Assembly (NCBI GenBank): GCA_003660975.1
Contig: QMVG01000001.1
Location: forward strand, 1-64,000
Reading direction: 5' to 3'
Source of the DNA: Microcaldota archaeon
Lineage (GTDB): Archaea; B1Sed10-29; B47-G15
DNA: 64,000 nucleotides
The notes beneath the pieces were generated by a model. It saw only the letters and a list, made by a program, of their open reading frames with translations. It searched no databases and was not told where the DNA came from. Numbering within the stretch: position 1 is the stretch's first letter; every line of letters starts with the position of its first letter. Below are positions 9,738 to 19,422 of this stretch, in pieces. The translations under genes were made by a program, and so were the position numbers.

Positions 9738-11667
9738 AAATATCGACAAGAAAAAACTGGCCAAGATACTGAAAAGAGCAGTGAATGAGATAAAACCAGA
9801 GGACATACCTCTATTCGCTGATAGAAGAGATATATTCATACAGCCTGCTCCAAAGATTCACGTTATTGAAGAGGTAAAAGCACCTGAAGAAATTAAGATA
9901 AAGGCTGGAAAGGACATCTTCAAAGAACTTGAAAAAGAGGTAAAGGAAGGCAAAGGCGCTAGCATAATAAAACCAAAGGGCCCTATAGTGCTTGAATTCC
10001 CAAAAATAACAGAGGAATTGAAAACATTTAACGTGATAAACATAAACGAGCTGGGAAAAGGAGAGGTTCTAGGCTTACCTTTCAGCAGCCACACGCTACC
10101 AGAGGTTGAAAAAAGCAAGAAGATAAACAGCGAGTGGGAACCTCCAGAAATGGAAAAAATAGACATGAGATATGCTTTGATAGAACCGTATGCTTATGCT
10201 AGCATTCATTGGGATGGAAAAAATAACGAATTGGTGTACAGTGTAATAGAGCCACCGCTGACTGATAGGGAGAAGAAGATATTGGAACAGCTTAAGGAAA
10301 TGATTTCTGACCTTCTGGACATAAATCTTATGGAAGCTACGAACACCAAGGAACTACAGCAATATCTGAAAAAGAAGATAGACCAATTGATAAGGGACTA
10401 CGAGATAAAGGTTTCTGAGGTTGAATATTGGAAGATATTGTATTACATTTACAGAAACTTCTTGGGTCTTGGGAAGATAGAACCTTTGATGCATGACCCG
10501 AACATTGAGGATATCTCATGCGATGGTGTAAACATACCTATTTTTGTATTCCACAGAAAATTTGGCAGTCTAAAAACTAATATCAAGTTTGAAAGCGATG
10601 ACGAGTTAAATACATTTGTAACAAAGTTGGCGCAACGTTGCGGCAAGCACATAAGTGTTGCTGAACCCCTTTTAGACGCAGCCCTGCCTGACGGGTCGAG
10701 ATTAAGTGCCACATACAGTGCAGGTGGAGACATAGCAACAAAGGGAAGCACGTTCACCATCAGAAAATTTACGAAAGACCCGCTTACCATAATAGACCTA
10801 ATGAATTACGGAACCATACCTGCTACAATGGCTGCTTATCTGTGGTTGGCAATAGAATTTAGGAACTCCACTCTTGTGGCTGGTGGGACAGCAACAGGAA
10901 AAACGAGCACTCTCAACACGCTTTGCTTGTTCATACACCCTGAGGCCAAAATAGTAAGCATTGAAGACACAAGTGAATTGAGGCTACCCCACGAGCATTG
11001 GATAGCGAAAATTGCAAGACCTGGCTATGGGCAGGCAGGAGCCTCTGGAGAAAAGAGAGGAGAGATAAGCATGTTTGACTTGTTAAAGACAGCGCTGAGG
11101 GAGAGACCTGAAGTTATAGTGGTGGGCGAAGTAAGAGGAAAAGAAGCATATGTACTATTCCAAGGTATGGCTACAGGACATATGGGCTTATCAACGATTC
11201 ATGCTGAAAGCATGAACGCAGTTGTCAGCAGGTTGACAACACCTCCTATTAACTTATCACCAGGCCTGCTCCAGCACTTAAAGCTGGTGATAGTCCTGCA
11301 ACATGCACATATAAAGGGGATAGATGTAAGAAGGGTGAAGGAAGTTGTTGAGATAGTAGGCATAGATGCAAGAACTCAGAGACCTATAACAAACCAGATA
11401 TTTAGGTGGGTGCCTTCAGGGGATTATTATGAATTTGCTTCTGACAGGAGTTATATACTAAATAGAATCATAGACGAGAAAGGAGTAAGTGAGCGCAGTG
11501 TCTGGGCAGAGCTGAAAAGAAGGAGAGACATCCTAAATTGGATGAAAAAGAAAAACATAAGATATTATGAGGATGTGGGCAACATAGTTGCCACATATTA
11601 CAAAAATCCAGAGCTTATCTTGGAGAAGGTTTATGGGGAGGAAAATGAAAGCGCCAATATTCAGTAA
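9730..11667 (+). CDS. Type II/IV secretion system (TadA/FlaI/PilT-like) ATPase, system A
   Basis: Walker A GGTATGKTSTLN, IEDTSELRLPHEHW, RERPEVIVVGEVRGKEA (Walker B), GHMGLSTIHAES. TTG start. Confidence 0.93.
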   Translation: MSENIDKKKLAKILKRAVNEIKPEDIPLFADRRDIFIQPAPKIHVIEEVKAPEEIKIKAGKDIFKELEKEVKEGKGASIIKPKGPIVLEFPKITEELKTFNVININELGKGEVLGLPFSSHTLPEVEKSKKINSEWEPPEMEKIDMRYALIEPYAYASIHWDGKNNELVYSVIEPPLTDREKKILEQLKEMISDLLDINLMEATNTKELQQYLKKKIDQLIRDYEIKVSEVEYWKILYYIYRNFLGLGKIEPLMHDPNIEDISCDGVNIPIFVFHRKFGSLKTNIKFESDDELNTFVTKLAQRCGKHISVAEPLLDAALPDGSRLSATYSAGGDIATKGSTFTIRKFTKDPLTIIDLMNYGTIPATMAAYLWLAIEFRNSTLVAGGTATGKTSTLNTLCLFIHPEAKIVSIEDTSELRLPHEHWIAKIARPGYGQAGASGEKRGEISMFDLLKTALRERPEVIVVGEVRGKEAYVLFQGMATGHMGLSTIHAESMNAVVSRLTTPPINLSPGLLQHLKLVIVLQHAHIKGIDVRRVKEVVEIVGIDARTQRPITNQIFRWVPSGDYYEFASDRSYILNRIIDEKGVSERSVWAELKRRRDILNWMKKKNIRYYEDVGNIVATYYKNPELILEKVYGEENESANIQ

Positions 11668-12550
11668 GCCATATAGGATACTAGCATACAAGATATGCAA
11701 GAAATTGGGTATCTTTTCAATTCCCTTCCTCTCGAGGCAGATGAAAAAAATAAAACCGCTGCTTCTATCAGCAAAGTTGAGAATGACTGAGGAAGAATAT
11801 TTTGGGACTATAATATTTACGACTATGCTGCTATTCCCGTTTGAATCAATTATTTTTTATTTACTGTTGATAACTGTGCCTGCCTTCTCTTTTCTGTCTG
11901 CCTTATTTTTATCCCTGATATTTGCAAGCTTTATGTCGGTTGTCATCTTCGCAGTCTTTCTCATCTATCCAACATATAGAGTTGAACAAATAAAAAGGGA
12001 TATAGAAGCCAATGTTCCGTATGCAGCCATGCATATGGCAACCATTGCTGGCACAGGTGTTCCTACGTATAAAATATTTGAAATGATGGGAAAGTTCAAA
12101 GAATATGGTGAAGTAAGTGATGAATGCAAGAGGATAAGCAGAGACATAAACTTTTTTGGCTATGACATGTTAACAACAATGTCAAAAACAGCCACCAATA
12201 CACCTAGCCCGAGCTTTAAGGACCTGCTCTGGGGTCTGGTTGCAGTGATACGCTCAGGGGGAGATACTAGGCATTTCCTAATGGAAAAGGCCAGGCAGTA
12301 TTTGGAAAGGCAAAAGAACATTGAGAAAGAGTATTTAGATAGCTTAAGCGTGATGGCAGAGTTGTATATAACGCTTTTTGTGGCTGGCCCCATACTCTTC
12401 GTGATCATGGTGACAATTATGGGCAGTATGACAAATCTCGGTCTACCTGTTACTGTTATCCTTTCTGTGCTGATATATTTCATACTTCCGATAGCCTCAA
12501 TAGCATATATTATAATGTTGGAGGGCAGTAAGCCTGTTGGCTTTGAATGA
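11645..12550 (+). CDS. TadC/FlaJ-like (T2SF family) membrane platform protein, system A copy 1
   Basis: Multi-TM, helical cytosolic domain with ANVPYAAMHMATIAGTGVPTYKIFEMM; start refined to MKAPIFSK. Confidence 0.82.
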   Translation: MKAPIFSKPYRILAYKICKKLGIFSIPFLSRQMKKIKPLLLSAKLRMTEEEYFGTIIFTTMLLFPFESIIFYLLLITVPAFSFLSALFLSLIFASFMSVVIFAVFLIYPTYRVEQIKRDIEANVPYAAMHMATIAGTGVPTYKIFEMMGKFKEYGEVSDECKRISRDINFFGYDMLTTMSKTATNTPSPSFKDLLWGLVAVIRSGGDTRHFLMEKARQYLERQKNIEKEYLDSLSVMAELYITLFVAGPILFVIMVTIMGSMTNLGLPVTVILSVLIYFILPIASIAYIIMLEGSKPVGFE

Positions 12551-12559
12551 GGTGCGTGC

Positions 12560-13714
12560 ATGAAGATAAACATAGACAGAAAAAGCCTGCTGATAATGGT
12601 ATCAGGCTTGATACTGCTGTTAATTGATATTCTGTTCCTGTTGGAAAGCCCCTATTTCCAAAATCTTGTGATTATCTCCATTATGGTTATAAGCGCTCCG
12701 CTTTTGATAAGGCAGTATCTGGAATATAGGCGGATAAAACTTATAGAGAGATACCTCCCAGATTTCCTTAGGGATGTTGCAGAAGCCAGAAAATCAGGCA
12801 TGCCTCTTATAAGGGCAATACAAAACGCAAGTAAGGGAAATTATGGGCCATTGACTGAGGAAATGAAGAAAGTCAGCAACCAATTGTCATGGGGTGTCTC
12901 TCTTGAAGAGGCTCTGAGGAAGTTCATGGAAAGGGTAAACAGCAAATTTGTAAAACAGGCAGTGCTCATAATAATAGAAGCATATAAATCAGGGGGAGAA
13001 ATATCAAACATATTAGAAACAGTAAGCACGGACATAGAAACATTAAAGGAAATGGAAAGTGAGAGGAAGAGCAAACTTAAGATATACACCTATTCAATGT
13101 ATATGATATTCTTGCTTTTTCTAATGATAATAATAGTGCTTGCTGTTACATTTATTCCTGCCACGCCTGAGCTTGCAAGCGTTGCTAAGATAATGGGAGG
13201 ACAGACTCAGGAGGTTGCTGAAGCCGACTTCTTGACACTATTCTTCCATCTGGCCTTAATAGAGGCAGTGTTTGCTGGTTTGATAAGCGGGCAGATGGGT
13301 GAAGGCAGCATAATAGCAGGTATAAAACACAGCGTGATTCTTGTTGTAATTACTATGCTGGTTTTCTCCTTTTTCATTTCACAGGCGCCTTTTTCATCCA
13401 AAATTGCGGAAGAGATAATAAAGTCTCCTCCAGGGGTGGAAAGCACGCTTTCCATACAAAAGATATATGTTCTGGATAAGGATGTTAGCAGCATGGAGAT
13501 TATAGAGGAGTTAAGAAAAAAGGCGCCTAATCCAGAGGTATTCAGTGATATAACTCCCAATGATGTGTTCTTTAGGGCTGAAAACTGCAAACCATGCAGT
13601 AGGGGAGATATAGAAGTCAGAGCACATTCTATAAAAGTGAACAAAGCAAGTAGGATACATTACATAGTTAAGCAACGCAACAAAAAATATTATGTGAGTA
13701 TTGGGGGAGAGTAA
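12560..13714 (+). CDS. TadC/FlaJ-like (T2SF family) membrane platform protein, system A copy 2
   Basis: YLPDFLRDVAEARKSGMPLIRAIQNASKGNYGPLTEEMKKVSNQLSWGVSLEEAL is typical of T2SF/GspF domains. Confidence 0.87.
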   Translation: MKINIDRKSLLIMVSGLILLLIDILFLLESPYFQNLVIISIMVISAPLLIRQYLEYRRIKLIERYLPDFLRDVAEARKSGMPLIRAIQNASKGNYGPLTEEMKKVSNQLSWGVSLEEALRKFMERVNSKFVKQAVLIIIEAYKSGGEISNILETVSTDIETLKEMESERKSKLKIYTYSMYMIFLLFLMIIIVLAVTFIPATPELASVAKIMGGQTQEVAEADFLTLFFHLALIEAVFAGLISGQMGEGSIIAGIKHSVILVVITMLVFSFFISQAPFSSKIAEEIIKSPPGVESTLSIQKIYVLDKDVSSMEIIEELRKKAPNPEVFSDITPNDVFFRAENCKPCSRGDIEVRAHSIKVNKASRIHYIVKQRNKKYYVSIGGE

Positions 13715-14232
13715 TGAGAGCGAACCTTAACTTTGACTTTATAGTTGCCCTGGCTCTCTTTGTAACTGCATATGCTACCTTAACCACCAGTATGCCTTCA
13801 TTTGCTATTGGGTACAGGGCTTTGGAAGACCCTCTCCTCGTCGACTCAGAATATTTGCTTCATACACTTATTGCAAACGCAGGCGAACCTGGAAACTGGA
13901 GCTCCACGACACAAGTGAATAGGATAGGATTAGCATACTTTAACAGGACAAGCTATCCCTATGTGCTTTCACTGGAAAAAATAAAAGCAGTAAATGGTAA
14001 AGACTGCGCATCCTTTCTAGATAAGACAGACACAAATATAAACTTCAAGTTCAGGGTGGATGTTAAGAAAGGAACAAAAAGCTCAAGTTATGAATGCAAT
14101 GCAGAGCTTCCGCTTGGAGCCAGGCTCATCCAGAGGCCTGTTAAGGTTGCTTACATTGAGGGGGTAGGCAAAGATGCAAAGGTAATATATAATGTGTCAA
14201 GATTTTATCTTTGGACCTGGCTGGCCAAATAG
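13714..14232 (+). CDS. Pilin-like/secreted single-TM protein
   Basis: N-terminal hydrophobic segment NFDFIVALALFVTAYATL; operonic overlap. Confidence 0.55.
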   Translation: MRANLNFDFIVALALFVTAYATLTTSMPSFAIGYRALEDPLLVDSEYLLHTLIANAGEPGNWSSTTQVNRIGLAYFNRTSYPYVLSLEKIKAVNGKDCASFLDKTDTNINFKFRVDVKKGTKSSSYECNAELPLGARLIQRPVKVAYIEGVGKDAKVIYNVSRFYLWTWLAK

Positions 14233-14240
14233 GTGTTAGT

Positions 14241-14672
14241 ATGAAAGGATTTATGCATCTCACTGAGGCAATCATTGCAATCATGCTGTTGATGGTAGTA
14301 TTGAATGCTGTTCAGAGCAATATTGGGGAAAGATATGAGGACTTTAGCGGCACGTATAGGTTGAAATCCCTAGCAGATAGCCTTGTCTTTTCTGTCTGCA
14401 ATGACCAAAATGTAAGGCAGCACTTGGTGAACAATGACTTAACGTATATTTCAAGTTCAGAGCTTGATTGGGCACTGCCTAAAGATGTTTCTTACAAAAT
14501 AGTACTTTACTCGCAAGGAGGCAATGTAATTGGCTCTATAGGCTATCAGCCATCCGAGAAGGATGTGGTTGTCACGAGCAGCTGTTTGATATCAGGGTAT
14601 ATGGAGATAAACAATATGTCCAACTACTCATACGCTCCGCGAAAACTAGTGGCTATGTTGTGGAATAGGTGA
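14241..14672 (+). CDS. Pilin-like single-TM protein
   Basis: MKGFMHLTEAIIAIMLLMVVLNAVQS; start refined from ORF start 14211. Confidence 0.55.
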   Translation: MKGFMHLTEAIIAIMLLMVVLNAVQSNIGERYEDFSGTYRLKSLADSLVFSVCNDQNVRQHLVNNDLTYISSSELDWALPKDVSYKIVLYSQGGNVIGSIGYQPSEKDVVVTSSCLISGYMEINNMSNYSYAPRKLVAMLWNR

Positions 14673-14676
14673 TTTC

Positions 14677-14955
14677 ATGAATAGGGGACAGTTTTTCATA
14701 TTGACTGTGGTGCTTGTCTCTGTGCTGATTGCTGCTGTCGCAGAAAATTACTTTTTTGAATTGGAAGCAAAAAGGAGCTTTAACAGGATAGAAAGCAATT
14801 ATGCCCTTATGGAAAATATCAAGACAGAGCTGGCAATCGTCACTATGATGGATCCTATGAATAGCACAAGAATAAAGAACTTCACATTATACATAGCAAA
14901 CGAAAGTAAAAAGGCAAATATTAAAGCAAATATAACAACGAGGTTATTGCCGTGA
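14677..14955 (+). CDS. Small pilin-like protein
   Basis: MNRGQFFILTVVLVSVLIAAVAENYFFELE; operon position. Confidence 0.55.
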   Translation: MNRGQFFILTVVLVSVLIAAVAENYFFELEAKRSFNRIESNYALMENIKTELAIVTMMDPMNSTRIKNFTLYIANESKKANIKANITTRLLP

Positions 14956-17264
14956 AAAAATTGTTATTAATCATTATGTTTGCATTGCTCATTAATCTTG
15001 CTTACTCAGCAGAGGCCAGATGGTCTGACACTATGAGGATAACAAATAACGCTGTGAGAGATAGCTTTACAGATATCTCATGCACAAGCCCATACTTCTG
15101 CATGGCTGTTTGGCAATGGGAGATATCAAGTAACAGATATGAAATAAATGCTTCATTTTGGGATGGCAATTCCTGGAGCACAGCAATGAATTTGACTTTA
15201 ATGAACTCACTTGAGAGGAATACGCGCCCAACTGTGTCATGTATTTCTCCTTCATTCTGCATGGCGGCTTGGGAGTACAATGACCTAGTAAATCCCACGC
15301 AGATAGCATATTCTACATGGAACGGATTGTCATGGTCAAGGGCCTCTGTGCTGACCTCTGCAAGCAGGGCGCAGAGTTGGCCTACATTAAAGTGCCTTGA
15401 CATTAGCGGAAACACGTGGTGCATGCTCGTCTGGGTAAATGATACGGGCATAGGCCTGAAACTCTCGTATTGGGACTATGACCAAAATGCTTACAATGGC
15501 TGGGACCCTGCAAAGGCACCCCAGGGTCTCCAGATAAATACTGGCTCTGCTGATGTAACAAGGCCTGATGTTGACTGCAATAGCAATAATTTCTGCGTGG
15601 CGTCGTACACTGAATTAACACTGCCAAGCACCATAAAAGCTGTGAAATGGGCTGGCTCATCTTGGGGGACTATTTCAGGCACTGTGTCTGGGTCTCTCTC
15701 AAATGACAATGACTTTTCATCAGTTGCTTGCGGAAATGAAATTGCTCCTGTTTTAACAGATTACTGTGAATTTGCGTGGGAAAATCTGGGCAGTCCGAAT
15801 TCAGTTTACCACAACAATTACAATGATTTCACGCCTTCTTTGGGAAGCCCAACAAGTATTACATCAAACAACAAAGGGGGAAAGCCAGATTTGAGCTGCA
15901 CCAAAAATGCAAATCACATGAACTGCACTTTTGTATGGAATAATTATACTGGCTCCCAATGGGAAATAGTTGGAACTGCGTATGAGGGGGGGTGGGTCTA
16001 TGACCCTGCAGTGAATATAAGTAATTCATCGTCCAGCAATGCCAATGCAAGTATATCTCAACCTGTTGATTGGTTTTCAATGACTGTCTTTCAAGAAAAT
16101 GACGGAGACGAGGAGATATACGCGGTCTACTCACAGAAAAATATACCTCCATACAATTTTCAAGCTAACGACAACGGAGCAGGGAATATTGACAATTACA
16201 CAGATGTTAAGATATCTGCTACATGGACTGACCCAAATCTTAATGAAATTGTAAACCTCTTTGTTGCCAATAACAGTAAGTTTATAGGCTGCAATAAAAG
16301 CAGCAGCAGCTGGTGCTTGTGTACAGATATGGGGCAAACAGATGGAGATGGAGAGTGCATTATAGACACTGCCAAGCAAAAGAACAAAGTGTGGTGGTAT
16401 GCAAGAGCCTGTGATGATGAGTGGAACTGCTCTGCTTATGACAATGACTCATACTATGTAACGCAAAAGAACAAGCCATATCTAACATACGTGGACGTGA
16501 AACCAGATAACCCGAACACCACAGTCAGTTTATCGTGTAATTTCAGGGCAAGCGACGCAGATAGCACTGATAAACTGCATGCTAACATAACGTGGTTTGT
16601 GAATGTGACTCCAGACAGTTTTATGCATGTGGATGACTATGATGTTATAAACACCCCGCTTCCAAATGGCGATCCTGGAAATGTGAGCCCCCTGAAGATT
16701 CCATATGACCATGTAAACCATACGAAGCATAGAGTATGGAAATGCCAAGTAACTGTAAGGGATGGCACCGGAACGCCTTATGACGCTAAAAACGGATCAG
16801 AGGAGATAGTAAACAGCTTGGCTGAGATATCCTCAATAAGCCTTAATCCAAAACCAGCGTATCCCTTTGATGATTTGGTCTGCAACACGACTGTGAGTGA
16901 TGCTGATGGGGACAACCTAAACGTACAGTACAGGTTTGACAAGGATGGGCTGTTGTTTAGGACTGGCACTGCCACTTGTTGGGGAAGCCCGCCGTACAAG
17001 TGCAATGCAACTGTTGGCAGTCCTGCTACATCTGCTGGGGAAACATGGAAGTGTACAATGAATGTCACTGATGATGAAACCAATCCTTCGCTGGCAGATG
17101 TAGATTATGACACCCTTCAAATAAATTATCCTCAAGGCAATTGCGATGTTTATATAAATTGCAGTGCTGATACCTGTAAGTTCGCAAGAGAGTTTAATAT
17201 TAGTTTAAGTCCTTTTGAAGGATATGCAAGAATCAAAAGCAAATATAAGGTGTGCTGGTCATGA
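14952..17264 (+). CDS. Secreted protein with N-terminal propeller-like repeats and C-terminal Ig-like repeats
   Basis: Signal peptide MKKLLLIIMFALLINLAYSAEA; repeated SCxSPxFCMAxW...WDGxxWS motif; later extracellular beta-domain-like repeats. GTG start overlapping the upstream gene. Confidence 0.7.
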   Translation: MKKLLLIIMFALLINLAYSAEARWSDTMRITNNAVRDSFTDISCTSPYFCMAVWQWEISSNRYEINASFWDGNSWSTAMNLTLMNSLERNTRPTVSCISPSFCMAAWEYNDLVNPTQIAYSTWNGLSWSRASVLTSASRAQSWPTLKCLDISGNTWCMLVWVNDTGIGLKLSYWDYDQNAYNGWDPAKAPQGLQINTGSADVTRPDVDCNSNNFCVASYTELTLPSTIKAVKWAGSSWGTISGTVSGSLSNDNDFSSVACGNEIAPVLTDYCEFAWENLGSPNSVYHNNYNDFTPSLGSPTSITSNNKGGKPDLSCTKNANHMNCTFVWNNYTGSQWEIVGTAYEGGWVYDPAVNISNSSSSNANASISQPVDWFSMTVFQENDGDEEIYAVYSQKNIPPYNFQANDNGAGNIDNYTDVKISATWTDPNLNEIVNLFVANNSKFIGCNKSSSSWCLCTDMGQTDGDGECIIDTAKQKNKVWWYARACDDEWNCSAYDNDSYYVTQKNKPYLTYVDVKPDNPNTTVSLSCNFRASDADSTDKLHANITWFVNVTPDSFMHVDDYDVINTPLPNGDPGNVSPLKIPYDHVNHTKHRVWKCQVTVRDGTGTPYDAKNGSEEIVNSLAEISSISLNPKPAYPFDDLVCNTTVSDADGDNLNVQYRFDKDGLLFRTGTATCWGSPPYKCNATVGSPATSAGETWKCTMNVTDDETNPSLADVDYDTLQINYPQGNCDVYINCSADTCKFAREFNISLSPFEGYARIKSKYKVCWS

Positions 17265-17800
17265 TACGCTTTAAAAAAGAAGAGTTCAAAGTAGAGGTTG
17301 CGGATAAATTTTGGAAAAAGGTCATAGGCCTTATGTTCAGAAAAAAGCTGGACCACGCCCTGCTAATTCCATTAAATAAAGAGACAAGAAAAGGAGCTAG
17401 CATACACTCTATGTTTATGAGGTTCACATTTGATGCTATTTTTTTAAATAAGGACTTGGAAGTCGTTGATATGGCCACCATAAAACCGTGGACGCTAAAC
17501 TTCACCCCAAAGGCCGCGGCAAAGTACATAGTAGAGGTGCCTGAATACACCATAGTAAAGAACCTAATAAACCTCGGGGATGTCATAGAAATAGATGAAA
17601 TAGAAAAGGAGCCGGAGCCTGAACGCATTGAACACTACGAAAAAACATTTGCTCCAATAAAGAGAGACATAAAGGCGTTCAAGCAGAGTCCATCTATTCC
17701 TTACTTCCTGAAAAACTATTTTATCAAGAAAAAATTAACTGCAAGTAATAAAGAAAGGTTAGAAAAACCTAATAATAAGAAGCAGAAGCAAAAGAGATAA
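17261..17800 (+). CDS. DUF192 family protein with basic C-terminal tail
   Basis: GLMFRKKLDHALLIPL...SIHSMFMRFTFDAIFLNKDLEVVDM...AKYIVEVPEYTI is the DUF192 signature; ATGA overlap with the upstream stop. Confidence 0.85.
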   Translation: MIRFKKEEFKVEVADKFWKKVIGLMFRKKLDHALLIPLNKETRKGASIHSMFMRFTFDAIFLNKDLEVVDMATIKPWTLNFTPKAAAKYIVEVPEYTIVKNLINLGDVIEIDEIEKEPEPERIEHYEKTFAPIKRDIKAFKQSPSIPYFLKNYFIKKKLTASNKERLEKPNNKKQKQKR

Positions 17801-19422
17801 TGCGCTTAAGCTTGGACAGGGAAAAGTGTACTGATTGCGGAGCATGTTTGGAAAGCTGTCCCATGCAACCAAGAGACGTAAGCATATCCCAGTTTCTAAA
17901 CTGCCCTTGTGAAGCAAAACCTTGCCTGTCTGTTTGTCCTGAAAAAGCAATTGAAGAGAGAAATGGCGCTGTTGTAATAAACAGAAAGAAATGCAATGAC
18001 TGTGGCAAGTGTATAGAGGTATGTCCGAATCATGCAATAGGCAGGGATAAGGATGGGCATGTAGTCAAATGTGATATGGGCTTTTCATTTGGTTATCCAA
18101 AATGCGTGCAGACCTGCCCGTATAATGCTATAAAATACGAACTCACGGAGGAAGAAAAGGAGAAGATAAGTGAATGGATAGGTTGGGAAAAGAGTGATGA
18201 GGCAGAATATAAGGCAGACGTGAGGCGCATAGGTTTTGAGGAAGCAAGAATCATACACAACACAATAAAGATATTCAGAAGGGAGTTCAACGATTACGAC
18301 GAAAATATCATAAGGAAAATAATCAATGCCTACTGCGACAAGAAAAACATAGAAATTGAGAAAAAACTTTTTGAGAAGATTGTAAAGCAGGTTGAATCCG
18401 AAATCAGGGGTTATGGAGTGCTTGACCTATTTTTGAATGACGATGACTTAGAGGAAATTGCTGTTATTGGGAGCAACAAACCAATATATGTTTACCATAA
18501 GGACAAAGGCTGGCTTAAAAGCAATGTGACGGTAACTAATGAACAGAAGATAATAGACCTAGCCAATAAAATGAGCAGAGACCTGGGAAGAAGAATCACT
18601 ATGCAAAAACCAAGAATAAATGCCAACATAAAACTTGGCAGAATCCATGCAGGCATGAGGCCTGTTGCCTTCTCAGGCGCTTGCCTGACAATAAGGAAAT
18701 TTAGGAGGAAGTTATTCAGCCCCGAGGAATTGGTGCAAAACCAAAGCATAAGCAAGGAAGCATTGCACTTTTTAGCAATGGCTATGAAATCAGATGTAAG
18801 CATAATGGTCGTTGGGAACACAGGCAGCGGAAAAACAACGCTAATGAACGCACTTTTTGATTTTATTCCGTTAAATGAACGCATTATCATTGTTGAGGAG
18901 ACGCCTGAAATAAATGTGAAGCACCCGCACCAGATTAGATTAACAGTTTCAGAGGATTTGGACATAAGCATGCATGAGCTAATTGAGGACACATTGAGGA
19001 TGAGGCCTGATAGGGTCATAGTTGGAGAAATAAGAAGCCCTGAAGAGGTAAAGGCATTCATAAACACGATGTTGGCAGGCCAGGGCAAGGCCTCTTATGC
19101 CACATTTCACGCCCAAAACGCAGAGGAGGCACTGATCAGAATGCAGAGCATGGGGATAAACCCAATGGACCTCAATGCTCTGGACCTGATAGTAAGCCAA
19201 AGAAGATGGTCTGAAATAGGAAGAACAGGAGAGGTTAGAAGGGTTGTTGAGATCGCCTCTGTAGAGAAAAATTACAGGGGAAGTCCAAGGATAAAACATT
19301 TGTTCAAATATGATATGAGAAAGAAAAAGCTGGAAATGAAAACGCTTGAGGGGCCTGCTGTTGAAAAGATATGTTTGAGCTATGGGATTAAGGCAAAAGA
19401 TTTAATGAGGACCAAAGTATGA
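17800..19422 (+). CDS. Polyferredoxin (multi 4Fe-4S)-TadA/FlaI-like ATPase fusion, system B
   Basis: N-term CTDCGACLESCP, CPCEAKPCLSVCP, CNDCGKCIEVCP, CDMGFSFGYPKCVQTCP; C-term Walker A GNTGSGKTTLMNAL, VEETPEINVKHPHQIRL, MRPDRVIVGEIRSPEEV, ATFHAQNAEEAL, all in one uninterrupted frame. Confidence 0.92.
   Translation: MRLSLDREKCTDCGACLESCPMQPRDVSISQFLNCPCEAKPCLSVCPEKAIEERNGAVVINRKKCNDCGKCIEVCPNHAIGRDKDGHVVKCDMGFSFGYPKCVQTCPYNAIKYELTEEEKEKISEWIGWEKSDEAEYKADVRRIGFEEARIIHNTIKIFRREFNDYDENIIRKIINAYCDKKNIEIEKKLFEKIVKQVESEIRGYGVLDLFLNDDDLEEIAVIGSNKPIYVYHKDKGWLKSNVTVTNEQKIIDLANKMSRDLGRRITMQKPRINANIKLGRIHAGMRPVAFSGACLTIRKFRRKLFSPEELVQNQSISKEALHFLAMAMKSDVSIMVVGNTGSGKTTLMNALFDFIPLNERIIIVEETPEINVKHPHQIRLTVSEDLDISMHELIEDTLRMRPDRVIVGEIRSPEEVKAFINTMLAGQGKASYATFHAQNAEEALIRMQSMGINPMDLNALDLIVSQRRWSEIGRTGEVRRVVEIASVEKNYRGSPRIKHLFKYDMRKKKLEMKTLEGPAVEKICLSYGIKAKDLMRTKV

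Noticed and set aside
9730-12550. Calling system A an archaellum (flaI/flaJ)
   Set aside because: No FlaH, FlaF/FlaG or canonical flagellin set seen; two TadC-like platform proteins instead of one FlaJ. Generic T4P-like assignment is safer.
15002-17135. Cluster of antisense ORFs inside the 770-aa secreted protein gene
   Set aside because: Low-complexity Ser/His/Leu-rich shadows of a well-supported + strand frame.
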